Positions 48,071 through 59,047 of a stretch of DNA of 64,000 bases are shown here, in pieces. The stretch is from Anagrus nilaparvatae (lineage: Eukaryota; Arthropoda; Insecta; Hymenoptera; Mymaridae): assembly GCA_022575985.1 (NCBI GenBank), contig JAKSXM010000228.1:992001-1056000 (forward strand). The letters are read 5' to 3'. Every line of letters begins with the position of its first letter. Within the stretch, counting starts at the first letter, position 1. Below the pieces are notes generated by a model. That model was not told the origin of the DNA. It searched no databases and saw nothing but the letters and a program-made list of their open reading frames with translations. Both the position numbers and the translations under genes were made by a program.

Positions 48071-50294
48071 TTAGTTTTTAAAATCTTCTTGTATTTTTTG
48101 CAAAGTTTTCCCTCTATTATCGGGAATAAAAAATATAAGAAAAGGCAGTGACAATAAAGATATTAATGACAACAAGCAAAACAAATAAAATTCTCCAAAA
48201 AAATTAATAAACGGTTGATATGATTTAATTGATAAGAAACCTGCAGATGAAGACACTAAAAAAGCAAGCATTGAGCCAAAACTTTTAAAATTTGCTGGAA
48301 ATATTTCTCCTAAAATAATATAAGGAATTGATGAAATTCCAAACGGCGTTAAAACAGAAAATACCAATAAAGATAAAAATAACAGAATTTGAGTATCATT
48401 TGAATTAATTTGGTGGTCAATCAAATAAAAATGAATGGCTAATCCTATGATACCCACAGAATTACCTAAATTTGAAAGTATCAGCCAAAATTTTCTTTTG
48501 AATTTATCAATACAAAATATTTGTAAAATTGAACAAACAAAATCGATACTTTTAACCACTATTACAGCCAATGAAGGTTTTATCATATCAAATTTCGCTG
48601 ATTTCAAAATTAACTCTAAATATGTACGAATAGTCATTTCACCATTAATTTCAATGTACATGAACAACAGTAAGACAATCAGTAAATTCTTTTTCAAGTT
48701 CGGAGTCTTAATTTCTTGGATTACATCTAAGTAGGAACTCTTTTTAGACTCTTCAACGTATTTTGTAATATCAGTTAATTCTTCTTCTACGTTTTTGTTA
48801 TTCCTGTACCATCCTAATGCTTCGCTAGCTTTTTTTGGATGGTTGTTTTTATGCAAATTGTATGGTGAGTCTGGTATTAAAAATAAAATTAAAGCACCAA
48901 TCAAACTTACGAATATAAATATCATACTATATAATGACAATGATAGAAAACTTCCTAAAATAGTGGTTGTCAAGTCACCAATGGAAACACCAACAAAGAC
49001 TGTTTCAAAAAAAGCTCCCCTAGTTTTTGAGTTTGCAATTTCTGCACAAAATAAAGAGCAGGCAGCAACTGCAATTCCAACACCTACTCCAGATGCAAAA
49101 CGTGAAATATAAAGCATGACTACTGATTTTGCAATACACATAAAAATCCAACCTAACAATAATGGAAAGAAACTGATAAAAGACGAGGTTTTGCTACCTA
49201 AAAATAGAACAAAAGTTGTTCCAATAAATACGCCTAAAAGTTTTCCGATTAGAAATATCGATGCCACCCAAGAAGCTTGATCCAAACTAATTTTTATTTC
49301 TGAATCTGAAGTTGTTAATCTAGCTAAGTAAGGTGACGTCCATCCTATATGAGCTCCTATTTGTATTTCTAGGATCATCGCTAAAACAAAATTTTTAAAA
49401 TAAATGTATAGTTTTAATAAATTATAATGTATTTTATTGATGCACATGCGAAAGTTTTGCAATATGAAAATATATGTAATTCATTATTAATAATAGTTAA
49501 CTTCTTTTATTTGTCAATTGTGATTGAATCATGTCGTACATCACAAAAGTTCAATAATTTTTGTAAATTAAAATTATTTATAATTCAAATATTATTTATA
49601 TAAATGTCTCGCCAGGTGCTCATTCGTAATCTTTCACTATAAAATTAACTTCCGTAAAAAATGAAAATACGAGTTTTGTCTACTACCAGTATTAGATAAG
49701 ATATGAAGTACGTAAAGAAAAGAAGTTTATACGAAGTAAGGTCACTTGAATTTCGCGTTAAAATATTAAAATGCTTATGTGATTTAAACCAATACATGAG
49801 CTATGTTGTGTGACTAAAATTTTTCTATTTGATCCACATGGCGCAGTTCAGATAGTATAAAAATATTTTTTGCCCTCCCGGGCGTAAAACTCGTGTGTAA
49901 AGAATTTTCTGAACTCGTTCTACGCCTAGGTGGGCAAAAAATAGTGTAAGCATCATGGGCGAAATACTTTAGATACGAGCGTGAACACTTATCACTCGTG
50001 CCCGGCTTCGCTGAGCACACGTGCTAGTGCTCACGCTAGTGCCGAAACCTTTACGCCCTTGATACTTAAAATACTATACTGAACAAATGCCACTAGATTT
50101 ATTCTATGGTTGTACAAATTTTTAATTTTTTACCATTTGAACATTATTTTTTTAGTGTAGGTAATTTTATTTTCACGTATATTTAGAGTCTAAAAAATCA
50201 ATAAACTAATAAATAATTTATAATTACCTCCAATACCAGCTATCCATAATTTATCAAAACAACAAATACTGTTTAGAAAAGCACTTTTATACAT
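48071..50294 (-). CDS. Tret1-like: Tret1-like MFS transporter, gene 5 (2 exons, divergent motifs)
   Basis: Exon 1 is 50228-50294 (67 bases; starts MYKSAFLNS, ends KLWIAGIG), exon 2 is 48071-49380, and the phase-1 intron is 847 bases. Spliced length is 458 residues, identical to gene 4. An unspliced reading would extend exon 2 into the intron with a false N-terminus (MQNFRMCIN...), which I reject because the acceptor TTTTAG/CG and exon 1 match gene 4 exactly. Motifs match gene 4: GWTSPYLARL, LGSKTS, a Glu-to-Arg loop motif, PDSPYNL and PDNRGKTLQKIQEDF. Helix 7 has EINGEMTIRTYLE and loop 8-9 has DKFKRK. The two proteins differ at a limited number of positions along their length, and both frames are intact, which suggests both are kept under selection. 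The intron carries a GC-rich MITE that gene 4 lacks. Confidence 0.85.
49866..50078. mobile_element. GC-rich MITE in intron 1 of gene 5
   Basis: The gene 4 intron reads without interruption from GTATAAAAATATTTACTGA to GCAAATGCCACTAG. The gene 5 intron has about 210 extra GC-rich bases at this place. The insert has an inverted pair, GGGCGTAAA near 49880 and TTTACGCCC near 50050, and internal short palindromes (for example CTCCCGGGCG). It is non-coding. The absence from gene 4 fixes its borders approximately. Confidence 0.7.
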
Positions 50295-51107
50295 ATTTAA
50301 TTTTAGTGTTGTAGTAATAATTTTAGTAATTTAGAATTTAATTATTTCGAACTATTTTATGAAAAAAGTAACGTGTACTATGAAGAGTACTATGATGTGC
50401 TTTATAATAATATTGGCATTTAAATTATTATTGTATAATTAATTTTATTGAAGTTAATTTTACGTATATATTTTCTATACCCGCGTCACTATAGTTAAAC
50501 TTTAGGTTGAATTAAAACACAATTTAAAAAATTATATATTAAACAATTTTTATCATAAATTGTTTATTTGAAAAATTATTATTATAATTATTTTTTATCA
50601 TCGCTAGTAGTCGAGTGGTTAGCGCTTCCGCTTTCGAATATTTATATATTTAAATGCGATGCAGAATAGAAAAAGAGGAAAAAAATAATATTCGATCGAG
50701 GTGACGACCAACTTTAATGCGGCTTATTACGGCTAAAAGTTTGTATTATTCGAAAAAAACGACAAGAAAACTTTTTTTTTTTTTTTTCACCCCTTAGACC
50801 CTAAAAACTAAACCCAATTATAAAATTTGATAGAAAAATGAAATTATATTGAATAAAAATATCTAAGCTGTGAAAAGTATGTAATCTTTATCAAAAAAAT
50901 ATTACAATTTTACAAAAAAATCTTATTTAATTTATTGCAATTTTGTATTAAAAAGATCAGACCGCAGCGATTAAAAAATATTATTAACACTGGTAACTGT
51001 ATAAATAAATTTAGTATAAAAATACATTTGTATATCAGCAACGAGCAACATAAATGAACAATGCGTAATTGCAAAAAAAATTTACAAAGTCCTTAATTAT
51101 TAAAAAC
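50295..51107. other. spacer between gene 5 and gene 6
   Basis: Upstream sequence of gene 5 (50300-50740) matches upstream sequence of gene 4 (44460-44880), including ATACCCGCGTC near 50480 and the SINE remnant. 50925-51060 matches 40920-41040. No gene. Confidence 0.6.
50596..50730 (+). mobile_element. tRNA-like SINE remnant, copy 2
   Basis: Duplicate of 44740-44880 with the same TAGTCGAGTGGTTAGCGC A-box-like segment and a GATCGAGG-GACGACC segment. It has a small internal deletion relative to copy 1. It duplicated together with the transporter block. Confidence 0.45.
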
Positions 51108-52586
51108 TTAAGCATTTAACATTTTTTCTTTTTCTTCGATCACGTTGATATTTTTCGTTTCTGGTTGTTTAGAACATTCTAATTCTTCTTGAATTTGTTG
51201 CAATGATTTGCCTTTTGTTTCAGGAATAAACATAATAATAAATGGAAATGCCATTATCACAAGCAATCCTAACAAGGTATACGTGTAAAATTCGCCTATT
51301 AAGTTTACTGTCGGTTGATAGATTTTCGTTGAAATGCAACTTGATATTCCATTTGAAAAATTAACAAACAAAGACCCAATCCCTTTGATATTTGATGGAA
51401 ATATTTCTCCTAAAATTACGAAACAAATTGTCTCTAATCCTAATGTGAGCCCAATGAAATATAACGTTAAAGAAATAAATGGTATTATTTGAAATTTCGT
51501 TGGACATATTTCATGTTCAATCATATAAAAACGTATAATCAAGCCTATCATACATAAAAGTATTCCAAAATTTGAAATTAATAGCACAGTTTTTCGCTTA
51601 AAACATTCAATAATAAATATTGCTAAAATTGAAAAGACAATGCTGATGCCTTGAATACACATAACAGCAACTGAAGGTTTTATTAAATAAAATTTAGCTT
51701 TTTCCAAAATTATCTGAGAATATGAAGAGAAAATATTTAAGCCACTAATCGACATGTAAATGAATAAAATCGTAACAATAATTAAGTTTTTTTTCACGTA
51801 AGACACTTTGAAATGCTTAATATTTTCTAAAAACGTATTATTTTTTGATGAACTGATATATTTTTCAATCCCATTTAATTCTTCATCGACATCTTGTTCT
51901 CCTCTATACTTCTGTAGTGATTTTTTAGCTCCTATGAAATCATTTTTCTTGGTCAAATTATAAGGCGAATCAGGCAAATATAAAAAAATTGCGATTCCTA
52001 TCAGACAAGTTGTTAAATAAATGGTACTAAACATTGCAAGTGAAAGATAACTGCCTAAAATACATGCTAAGAAAATAGATATTTGCATTCCAACAGTCAT
52101 CGAAGCAAGCAAAGTGCCTCTATAATTTGCATTTGAGATTTCTGAACAATAAAGAGGATAGCAAACAAATGTCATACCAGTTCCCAAACCAGCAATAAAT
52201 CTTGCTATACTTAATAATAGATATGAATTTGCTAATAAGGTTGAAATCCAGCTCAACAACATTAGAATAAAACACGAAAAATTTGATTTTTTACTTCCAA
52301 ATAATTGAAAAAAAAACGCTCCAATAAATGCACCTAAGAGTTTTCCAATTTGAAATATTGACGCTACCCAAGAAGCTTGATCCAAATTGATTGTCATTTC
52401 AAAATTCGTTGAGGTTAACCTTGCTAAATATGGAGATTGCCATCCAAAATGTGCTCCTATTTGTATTTGTAGGATCATCACTAAAATTTTAAAATTTATG
52501 TCAAAACTCATGCAAAAAAAGTTGATCACTGATTTGTTTTTTTTACCTCCAACACCTGCTATCCATAATGAACACGAGTGTCCCAT
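51108..52586 (-). CDS. Tret1-like: Tret1-like MFS transporter, gene 6 (2 exons, divergent motifs)
   Basis: Exon 1 is 52547-52586 (40 bases, MGHSCSLWIAGVG) and exon 2 is 51108-52480. The 66-base intron is again a multiple of three and open in frame, so an unspliced product would carry a 22-residue insertion. The spliced protein has 470 residues. It belongs with gene 3 and the broken 38-kb copy but is clearly more diverged. Motifs: GWQSPYLARL, FGSKKS, a Glu-to-Arg loop motif EISNANYRG, PDSPYNL and PETKGKSLQQIQEELE, then a full charged tail ending EEKEKMLNA. Helix 7 has MSISGLNIFSSYS: the Gly and an Asn remain but the Gln is lost, making it intermediate between gene 2 and gene 3. Loop 8-9 has ECFKRK. 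The conserved upstream block is at 52735-52815. Confidence 0.87.
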   Translation of the reverse strand: MGHSCSLWIAGVGGKKNKSVINFFCMSFDINFKILVMILQIQIGAHFGWQSPYLARLTSTNFEMTINLDQASWVASIFQIGKLLGAFIGAFFFQLFGSKKSNFSCFILMLLSWISTLLANSYLLLSIARFIAGLGTGMTFVCYPLYCSEISNANYRGTLLASMTVGMQISIFLACILGSYLSLAMFSTIYLTTCLIGIAIFLYLPDSPYNLTKKNDFIGAKKSLQKYRGEQDVDEELNGIEKYISSSKNNTFLENIKHFKVSYVKKNLIIVTILFIYMSISGLNIFSSYSQIILEKAKFYLIKPSVAVMCIQGISIVFSILAIFIIECFKRKTVLLISNFGILLCMIGLIIRFYMIEHEICPTKFQIIPFISLTLYFIGLTLGLETICFVILGEIFPSNIKGIGSLFVNFSNGISSCISTKIYQPTVNLIGEFYTYTLLGLLVIMAFPFIIMFIPETKGKSLQQIQEELECSKQPETKNINVIEEKEKMLNA

Positions 52587-52734
52587 TTTTTGTTTTTTAA
52601 CAGAATGTACTTTTAATAATTAACTGGTCATTTAACCATGTTTTTTGTTAAATTGTGACAATTTATTTTTACGTCTCATATTATTTTCATAAATATAATT
52701 ACTATAAAGTTAAAGAAGAACTAATTGAGTATTT

Positions 52735-52815
52735 TACATGATATGCCTATTAAAATTAATAAAGTAAAGTCAACCTTGATCTTCTTTTATGTATAAAAAT
52801 TGCATTATCAGAATA
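52735..52815 (-). promoter_or_regulatory. conserved upstream block, copy 3 (gene 6)
   Basis: On the minus strand, GATAATGCAATTTTTATAC is followed by AAGGTTGACTTTACTTTATT, matching the blocks at 34960 and 40000. It lies about 150-230 bases upstream of the gene 6 start. It is a candidate core promoter with a GATA-type site. Confidence 0.35.
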
Positions 52816-54342
52816 GGAAGTATTTAAAATGAGATAAAAGTCCTACTTCTTCATGTTCTTGTACTATTTTATTATATCTTATAAAATATTAATTTTTAAA
52901 CCAAGTTTTATTTTTATAACATAAACAAGAAAATATAACTTTAGAGTATAGGCTGAACAGTATAATTTTTTAGTTCTATTGTGTTCCTCTCTTGTACTTA
53001 CGATTTACAGCCTTGTCTGTAATCTCTCCTTGAACTAGAGACTCATTGAAATATTTCGGCGATACAATCGAGCATAGATTTTCATACTTTTGATCGATAT
53101 TTAATGCAAATCTCGTCATATTAAATAATTAATATAAATCACGCGAAAAATCCTAACTGCATATAAAGAGAGGATACAGATAAGCACACTTAAAACGAAT
53201 AATGTTGATTGAAATTATTTCAATATCCACAAAAATTCTACTAGTAGCAATACAAATCGCTTTTGATTGAAATGGATTAAGGCGAACATCAGGCTAAAGA
53301 GATATTTTGAAAGTTTTACGAAAAAGATTCAATAGATTAAGGTACACTTTTTGGAAGACAAAATAAAAGCAGAAGGAACACCCATGCTTGTGCTCAGCTT
53401 GTACATAAAATTTTATTATTTGAAATGCGATTTGAAATGAAAGTACCAATTTAATGCATTATTAAAAAATTGTCAATAAATTAAGCTTTTAAAAAATTCT
53501 TAATAAACATTTTTTTTATTTTACAATTATTAAAAACATTTAATGATTAATATACAATGTGAAATTTAAAAACTTTATAATATGTATCACAAAATAATAT
53601 AAATTATTGATACTTATACATTATTCAAGCACGTTACTACACTGAAAAAAAAAAATCCGCTTGTCGCTACCGGAATTTTCTTTGTGGCAGTCGAAATTTA
53701 TTTTTTTCAGTATAGCTGAAAATAAAATATAAATATATATATAATTATATAGTATATATACTTGAATTTAAAAAATTATATTTACAATGAAATATTTACA
53801 AAATTGTATATTGTTAACTTAAAAATTACTGAAAATAAAAAACATTTTTTTAATGACAATTATTGTTATATAATGAGAACCATTTTGATGGTTGCATAAA
53901 TGACCTTAAAATTATTTTTGTTAATATAAAATCAAATAGTTTTGTTTAATCTCTCTCACTCACTCACTCTCTTTACATTTAATAGTTATCTTAAATATAA
54001 AAAAAAATTGTTATTTCAGAAAAATAACAAAAAAAATGACTCATAAAAAAAAAAAAAATTCTATTAATTTTTTTTAATATCACATCAACATATTAAAAAA
54101 TCATTCTACATAAACATCAAAGAAAGATTTACGATAAATTTTATTGTATAAACGTAATAAAAACACGAGTTAAATGTTTTAGCAATAATTTACATGGCAG
54201 GAACTACTTATGTACCAAAAATTCCTCTAAAGATCTAAATATCAGGTCTGTTAAGAAATTTTTGGTGGTGGCTTACATCTAAAAACCAAATCTTATATTC
54301 CTATTACTATTTACATAAATACAGTTTCATATTTCAGAAAAA
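52816..54342. other. spacer between gene 6 and gene 7
   Basis: AT-rich with no gene. It contains the small MITE at 53637-53716 and a CTCACTCACTCACTCTCT run near 53957. Confidence 0.55.
53637..53716. mobile_element. tiny MITE with CACTGAAAAA ends
   Basis: The left end CTACACTGAAAAAAAA and right end TTTTTTTCAGTATAG form an inverted pair around a GTCGCTACCGGAATTT core. Related copies are at 17806, 56400 and 61106, with diverged traces near 41415 and 47970. Confidence 0.55.
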
Positions 54343-55883
54343 CTAATTTTTCATAAGTTCTTCTTGAATTTGAAATAAAGATTTTCCTTTTGTTTCTGGC
54401 ATAAAAAATAAAATAAATGGAATTCCAAATGTTGCAAATAATCCATGCATATAAAAAACATAACCTTCTCCAAAATAATCAATCATTGGTTGATAACCTT
54501 TTGATGAAATAGTACCAAAAATAGCAGCAGTTACTGATGCGATACAAGCAGCTAAACATTTAATATTCGATGGAATAACTTCACTTAAAACAGCACTTGG
54601 AACAGTCATTAAACCAATAACAAAAGTACCAAAATATATTAAAAGACTCGTTAATGGTAACCATTGCAGTTTTTCGATATTGATTCCAGAATTCATTAAA
54701 ATGAAATGTGTGCCTAACATGAACATTGACACAGCAGCTCCAGAATTTGAAACTAACATCATTTTTCTTCTTCCACATCTATCGATTAGCATTGCTGTAA
54801 TAACAGCAAATATAGCAGAAACTGAATAAACTATCGTTACAGCAAAATTTGGATCTATTAAATGAAAGCCTGCATTCTTGAATATCAATTCTGTATGAAA
54901 ATAAATAGTATTTTGTCCACAAACTTGAGGAAAAGTGAACAATACAACGACTAAAATTAATACTTTTTTTATGTATGGTAATTTAAGTTCGTTCCAATTA
55001 TTTTTATCTTGAGAAATTTCAACATATTTTTTAACATCTTTAAATTCATCATAAACTTCGTTATAACCTCTGTACCATTGTAATGATTTTTCAGCATTTT
55101 CGATACAACCATTTTTTAATAAATAATGTGGTGAATTCGGTAGCCATAAAAATAAAAATATTCCAAATACACATGGAATTAAAAATAACAGACTAAATCT
55201 TTCAATTGACATTTTATGTCCTAATGCACTAGCCAAAATATTACCAACTGGTGATGTACATGTTGCAATACTGATAACAGCACCACGATTTGATATTGCA
55301 GCTATTTCACCAATGTATAATGGAAAACAAATATAAAACATACCAACACCAATACCAGCTATTAATCTTGCTATGTATAAAACAATGGCTGAATTTGGAA
55401 ATAACATTAATATCCAACTTGTTGTTATTGGAATTAATGTTAAATTTATTGAATTTTTAGTTCCTAGATAGTTTATAAATATTGCACCTAAAAAACATCC
55501 TAAAATTTGACCAAAATTTAAAAGAGATGCTATCCAAGATGCTTGATTTAAATCTATGTCGAAGGAAAATTCTGATGCAGTCAGACGTGCTAGGTATGGT
55601 GAAGTCCATCCTAAATGGGCTTCCACTTGAATTTGTAAGAGTATTACTAAAAAAAATTGCGTAATTAAAGCATTGCCTTAATTTTAAATTTAAAAAATGC
55701 TATAATCTTTAAGCAAAAAGACTAAAAAATTTTTTTTTAAATATTCTAGGAAGGGAATTATTTCAGTTTTAGCAAAGCAATTTAAGTGTTTACTTAAAAA
55801 AATTTAAACTTACCACCAAATCCAACAACCCATTGTCGATACAATGTTTTTTGGCAAAGTTGGTTAATATCAAAGAACTTCAT
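54343..55883 (-). CDS. Tret1-like: Tret1-like MFS sugar transporter, gene 7 (2 exons)
   Basis: Exon 1 is 55814-55883 (70 bases; starts MKFFDINQLC, ends RQWVVGFG at GGTG/GTAAGT), exon 2 is 54343-55646 after TTTTTTTTAG, and the phase-1 intron is 167 bases. The spliced protein has 457 residues, the same as gene 2, and exon lengths are identical. Motifs: EAHLGWTSPYLARL in helix 1, LGTKNS in loop 2-3, EIAAISNRG in loop 4-5, PNSPHYL after helix 6, PQVCGQNTIYFHTE in helix 7 (QxxGxN kept), DRCGRR in loop 8-9 (canonical) and PETKGKSLFQIQEE at the end. Together with gene 2 this is the most conventional Tret1-type carrier in the array, predicted to move trehalose or hexose down its gradient across the plasma membrane. 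The GTG at 55626 is inside helix 1 and not the start. Confidence 0.9.
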
Positions 55884-57029
55884 TTGTAAAAACTATTTTT
55901 ATTTATCGATAAAAACAAAAATTATCAAAAATACACTTTATATTTTATCTATTTCCTGTTAATATAACAATTTTATAAAAATTTCTTGAATAGAGCTAAC
56001 AATTGACTAAGCATTACGTGCCTTGGCCACTGAGCCTGAACATTATAGCCTCGATTAATTTTTAGCTCATAATAAATATACTCAACAATATATTTAAAAA
56101 AAAAAATTGTAGTATTTAAGAAGGGGAAAAATATTCCAAGTTTAAAATATTTACATGTAATTGTTATTTTTTATGAGTAAAAAAAAATTGAATTAAAATT
56201 ATTTATTTTTATTTTTTTATATATGAGTAAAGATACTACTAATGGGTCACAATTTTTTGAAATAATATTTATTTAGTTTTCCTTTAAATATTTATCCGAA
56301 TTGTTCGTGGAAAAATTGCAGCAAAAGTAGAATTCAAGCAAAATTTTTATCTGAGTCTAATTTTTTTTATAAATTTTAGCCTAAAATACAAGGCCAAAAA
56401 AAAACTACACTGAAAAAAAATACCAGTTGCTGCAACTAATTTTTTTTCTTTGAAACTACTGTAAATGACATTGCAATTCAGAAAAATAAATTTAAAAAAA
56501 AAATTTTTTTTGTTATAATTAACGTAGAGTGTGGGGTACATTGTTTCAATGTTTTGTTAAATTTTAAACAGTATGACAACTGTTTGTTTTTTAGTATATT
56601 AAAAAAAAAATTATAATAATTTCAATTCAGTCAAATTCTTACCCATGCATAATTACGTTTATAAACAAACATATAGAATTAATCATAATATTTGTTTTTT
56701 AAGTATTTTGTCTGAAATACGAGAATTAAATATTTGCGTATGAATTAAATAATAACAAAAAAAAAATTTTATCACAGAATGAATGAATAAAACAATGAAA
56801 AATAAATTAAATCTTCCATAGTAACAAGAAATAACGTAAATACTTAGATTACAATCTTAATTAAATACATGATAATTTTATTAAATATACTAAAATTATG
56901 ACGATACTGCGTAATTTTTTTAAGTAAACTGGAAAATTTAAAAAAAAATTTTTTTAAATAAATTAAAAATTAGTTGGAGATTGTAAAATCAATTAAAAAA
57001 AGTTTTAAGTACAAACTTTTTCGTAAGAC
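55884..57029. other. 5' flank of gene 7, no gene seen
   Basis: AT-rich sequence. Near 56400-56480 there is an ACACTGAAAAAAAATACCAG segment matching one end of the small MITE family. No promoter element stands out from the A/T background. Confidence 0.5.
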
Positions 57030-57460
57030 GAGGTGAATGCTGTTTACGCAATACCATACACCGCGTACTGTATGGTTATGTGAGACTCAACCTCAAATTC
57101 GGGCTAATACCCAAAAAACTCCCCACCCTCCTGCATTTATGACACTATCATAGAATCCGGACCGGGACTCACTGTTAGGTATTACTTCGGTCCGAAAAAA
57201 ATGCAGCCTAGGCAATTCCTCACCATACCCTGTCAATAAAGGAGGAGTGTTTCCTACGAGAGAAAACCTTCCTCCTTTTTTTTAATCAGTGTCACCCGTA
57301 CGTACTCTGCCACACTGTACCAATTCACGGTACTGCGCAGCATTTCCGGGACGACTCCCTCCGGCCTCCATTCATCGAAGGGCGGTCGCCCCTCAGCGAA
57401 GTGAGGACACCCAAAAAAGGTGTGCTCGGCGGTATCAGGCTCGCCCGGGCTTAAGTACAA
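57030..57460 (-). mobile_element. 5'-truncated non-LTR retrotransposon (R1/jockey-like) 3' end
   Basis: The minus-strand frame from about 57460 down to 57254 encodes SPGEPDTAEHTFFGCPHFAE, then a WRPEGVVPEMLRS segment and a WYSVAEYVRVTLIKKKEEG end. This is the conserved C-terminus after the RNase H region of R1/jockey-type LINE polyproteins, with a His/Cys cluster. About 220 bases of GC-richer 3' UTR follow to roughly 57030. The upstream part is absent, as expected for 5' truncation on insertion. The same 3' UTR type is found at 3020-3170. Confidence 0.7.
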
Positions 57461-57659
57461 ACTGCTTAATAAATAAAATTTCATTTATTTTATATATTGA
57501 AGTTCAATAATTATAAATTAGCATTAAATTATAACGCCAATAAATATTTGATTTTTATAAAAATAACTAACAAATATTTATTTTTATTTAAGTGCATATA
57601 AAAATTTGTAAAAATATAAAGTTACAATTATTTATTTAAGATAAAAAGTAATTCGTCTT

Positions 57660-58085
57660 CATGAGTACAATATTTGCATAAAATATACGGAATAGGTACT
57701 AACAATATAAATGACAATAAAAAATAAAATTTGCCAAATAAATTTACTAAAAGTTGATATGAATTAACTAAAAGAAAACTTTAAAATGAAATCTTTTACT
57801 TTTTTTCAAATGATTTTAATACTGAATAAAGCTGGTCAACAATTAACCAATTGAAACACCAAAAGAACTGTTTTAAGAAAAGCTCCCCTACATTTTGTGT
57901 TTGCTATTTCTGCACAAAATAAAGAGCAAGCAACTTCCCATACCTACTCCAGATACAAAAAGTGAAATACATATCCAAACTACTGACTTTGCAAAAAACA
58001 TCCAACCTGTCGACAAAAACTGATAAAAGTTGAATTTTTGCTACCATACAGCTCAATGAAAATTGCTCCAATAAATGAACCTTTT
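57660..58085 (-). pseudogene. decayed Tret1-like relic (gene 4/5 subgroup)
   Basis: Two remnants lie close together. 57840-58085 corresponds to helices 2 to 5 (readable pieces RGAFLKTV and the LFCAEIA region). 57660-57780 corresponds to helices 11 to 12 (SYQLLVNLFGKFYF). Everything between, including helix 7, has been deleted, and there are frameshifts and stops. It shows that a further member of the array was lost between genes 7 and 8. Confidence 0.75.
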
Positions 58086-58220
58086 TCTCTCTTCTTGTCA
58101 ACCCTCTTTTTTAATAAGTTTTAACATATGTGCAGACACATTTCTCCCTATTTCGGTATTTTAAAGCAAAATTAATCATATAAAATAAACACACGTGTTA
58201 ATGAAAATGGAACAAATAAA

Positions 58221-58235
58221 GGGGGGGGGGGGGGG
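58221..58235. repeat. poly-G run
   Basis: Fifteen consecutive G in otherwise AT-rich sequence. It is a potential G-quadruplex or a sequencing-prone homopolymer. Confidence 0.9.
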
Positions 58236-58483
58236 TAAGCTGGGGCAAAACGGTTTTTTTGCAAATAACTCATAAAGTAAGCAAAATATATAAAAAATTT
58301 TTTTTCTTTGCGCAATTAAATCCTAAATTCATAAAAAATTCAAAAAAAATTCAAAAAACTTTCTGATATTTACAATTTAGAATGAAATGTAAATAAGTAA
58401 GCAGTTTTAAGCCTGCGAAAATGTTTAAAAAATTTTGTATTTTAACTTATGTCAAATTTCAACGAGAAATGCCCCTCACCCTT

Positions 58484-59047
58484 ACCTCTCTCTAAAGACC
58501 ATCTCCCAATAGCGACCACTGATTTTTGGTCTAAATAGTGGACGCTAATGAGAGGCTCTACTGTATCAGGTAGAACAAGGTAGAATATCCAAAACATATA
58601 GTTTTCAAACTACGATTCTTTCACGCGTATGCGACCGTAGTATAGTGACAGAGTGATAGGCTTGTAATAATAAATACCGCAGTTCGAATCCCCAAATTAA
58701 ATTATCATTAAAAAAAAAATAGTACATTTTTAACCAAGGGAGCAAAAAAAAAGAATGGCCCAGATCGCACGTTAATTAGCATCCGAGGCGTAGCCGAGGA
58801 TGGTAAACTGCGATCTGGGGTATTTTTTTTTTGTTCCCATGGACAAAACGAAATTTTTCTTTCTCAGTGGGGTGAAAACGCGTTTTTTTCGATTTCGTTG
58901 CGGGGCGAAAAAAGTGTTTTCGGCCCGCTAGGAAGAAAATATATTATCGAGATAGTAAATACCTGATACAGTAGAGCCTCTCATTAACGAACACTATTTA
59001 GACCAAAAATCAGCGGTCGCTATCGGGAGTGGTCTTTAGACAGAGGT
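58484..59047. mobile_element. 564-bp inverted-repeat element with 88-bp arms
   Basis: Arms 58484-58572 and 58960-59047 are inverted copies. CTAAAGACCATCTCCCAATA on the left pairs with TATCGGGAGTGGTCTTTAG on the right, and GAGGCTCTACTGTATCAGGT with its complement. The centre holds a tRNA-like segment (58631-58692) and a second inverted pair, CCCAGATCGCA and TGCGATCTGGG (near 58759 and 58809). It looks like a MITE into which other small elements inserted, or a composite. No protein frame. Confidence 0.75.
58631..58692 (+). mobile_element. tRNA-derived SINE head
   Basis: GCGACCGTAGTATAGTGACA resembles an A-box region, and GCAGTTCGAATCCCC is a good B box (GGTTCGANTCC type). Spacing is roughly that of a tRNA gene, but the acceptor stem does not pair and the anticodon arm is degenerate. 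I treat it as a SINE head and not a tRNA gene. Confidence 0.45.

Noticed and set aside
49381..49462. N-terminal extension of gene 5 beginning MQNFRMCIN
   Set aside because: It is unspliced intron. The acceptor and the exon 1 at 50228-50294 match gene 4, and the extension has no counterpart in other paralogues.
58631..58692. Functional tRNA gene
   Set aside because: Only the A and B box-like segments are recognisable. Acceptor and anticodon stems do not pair properly.
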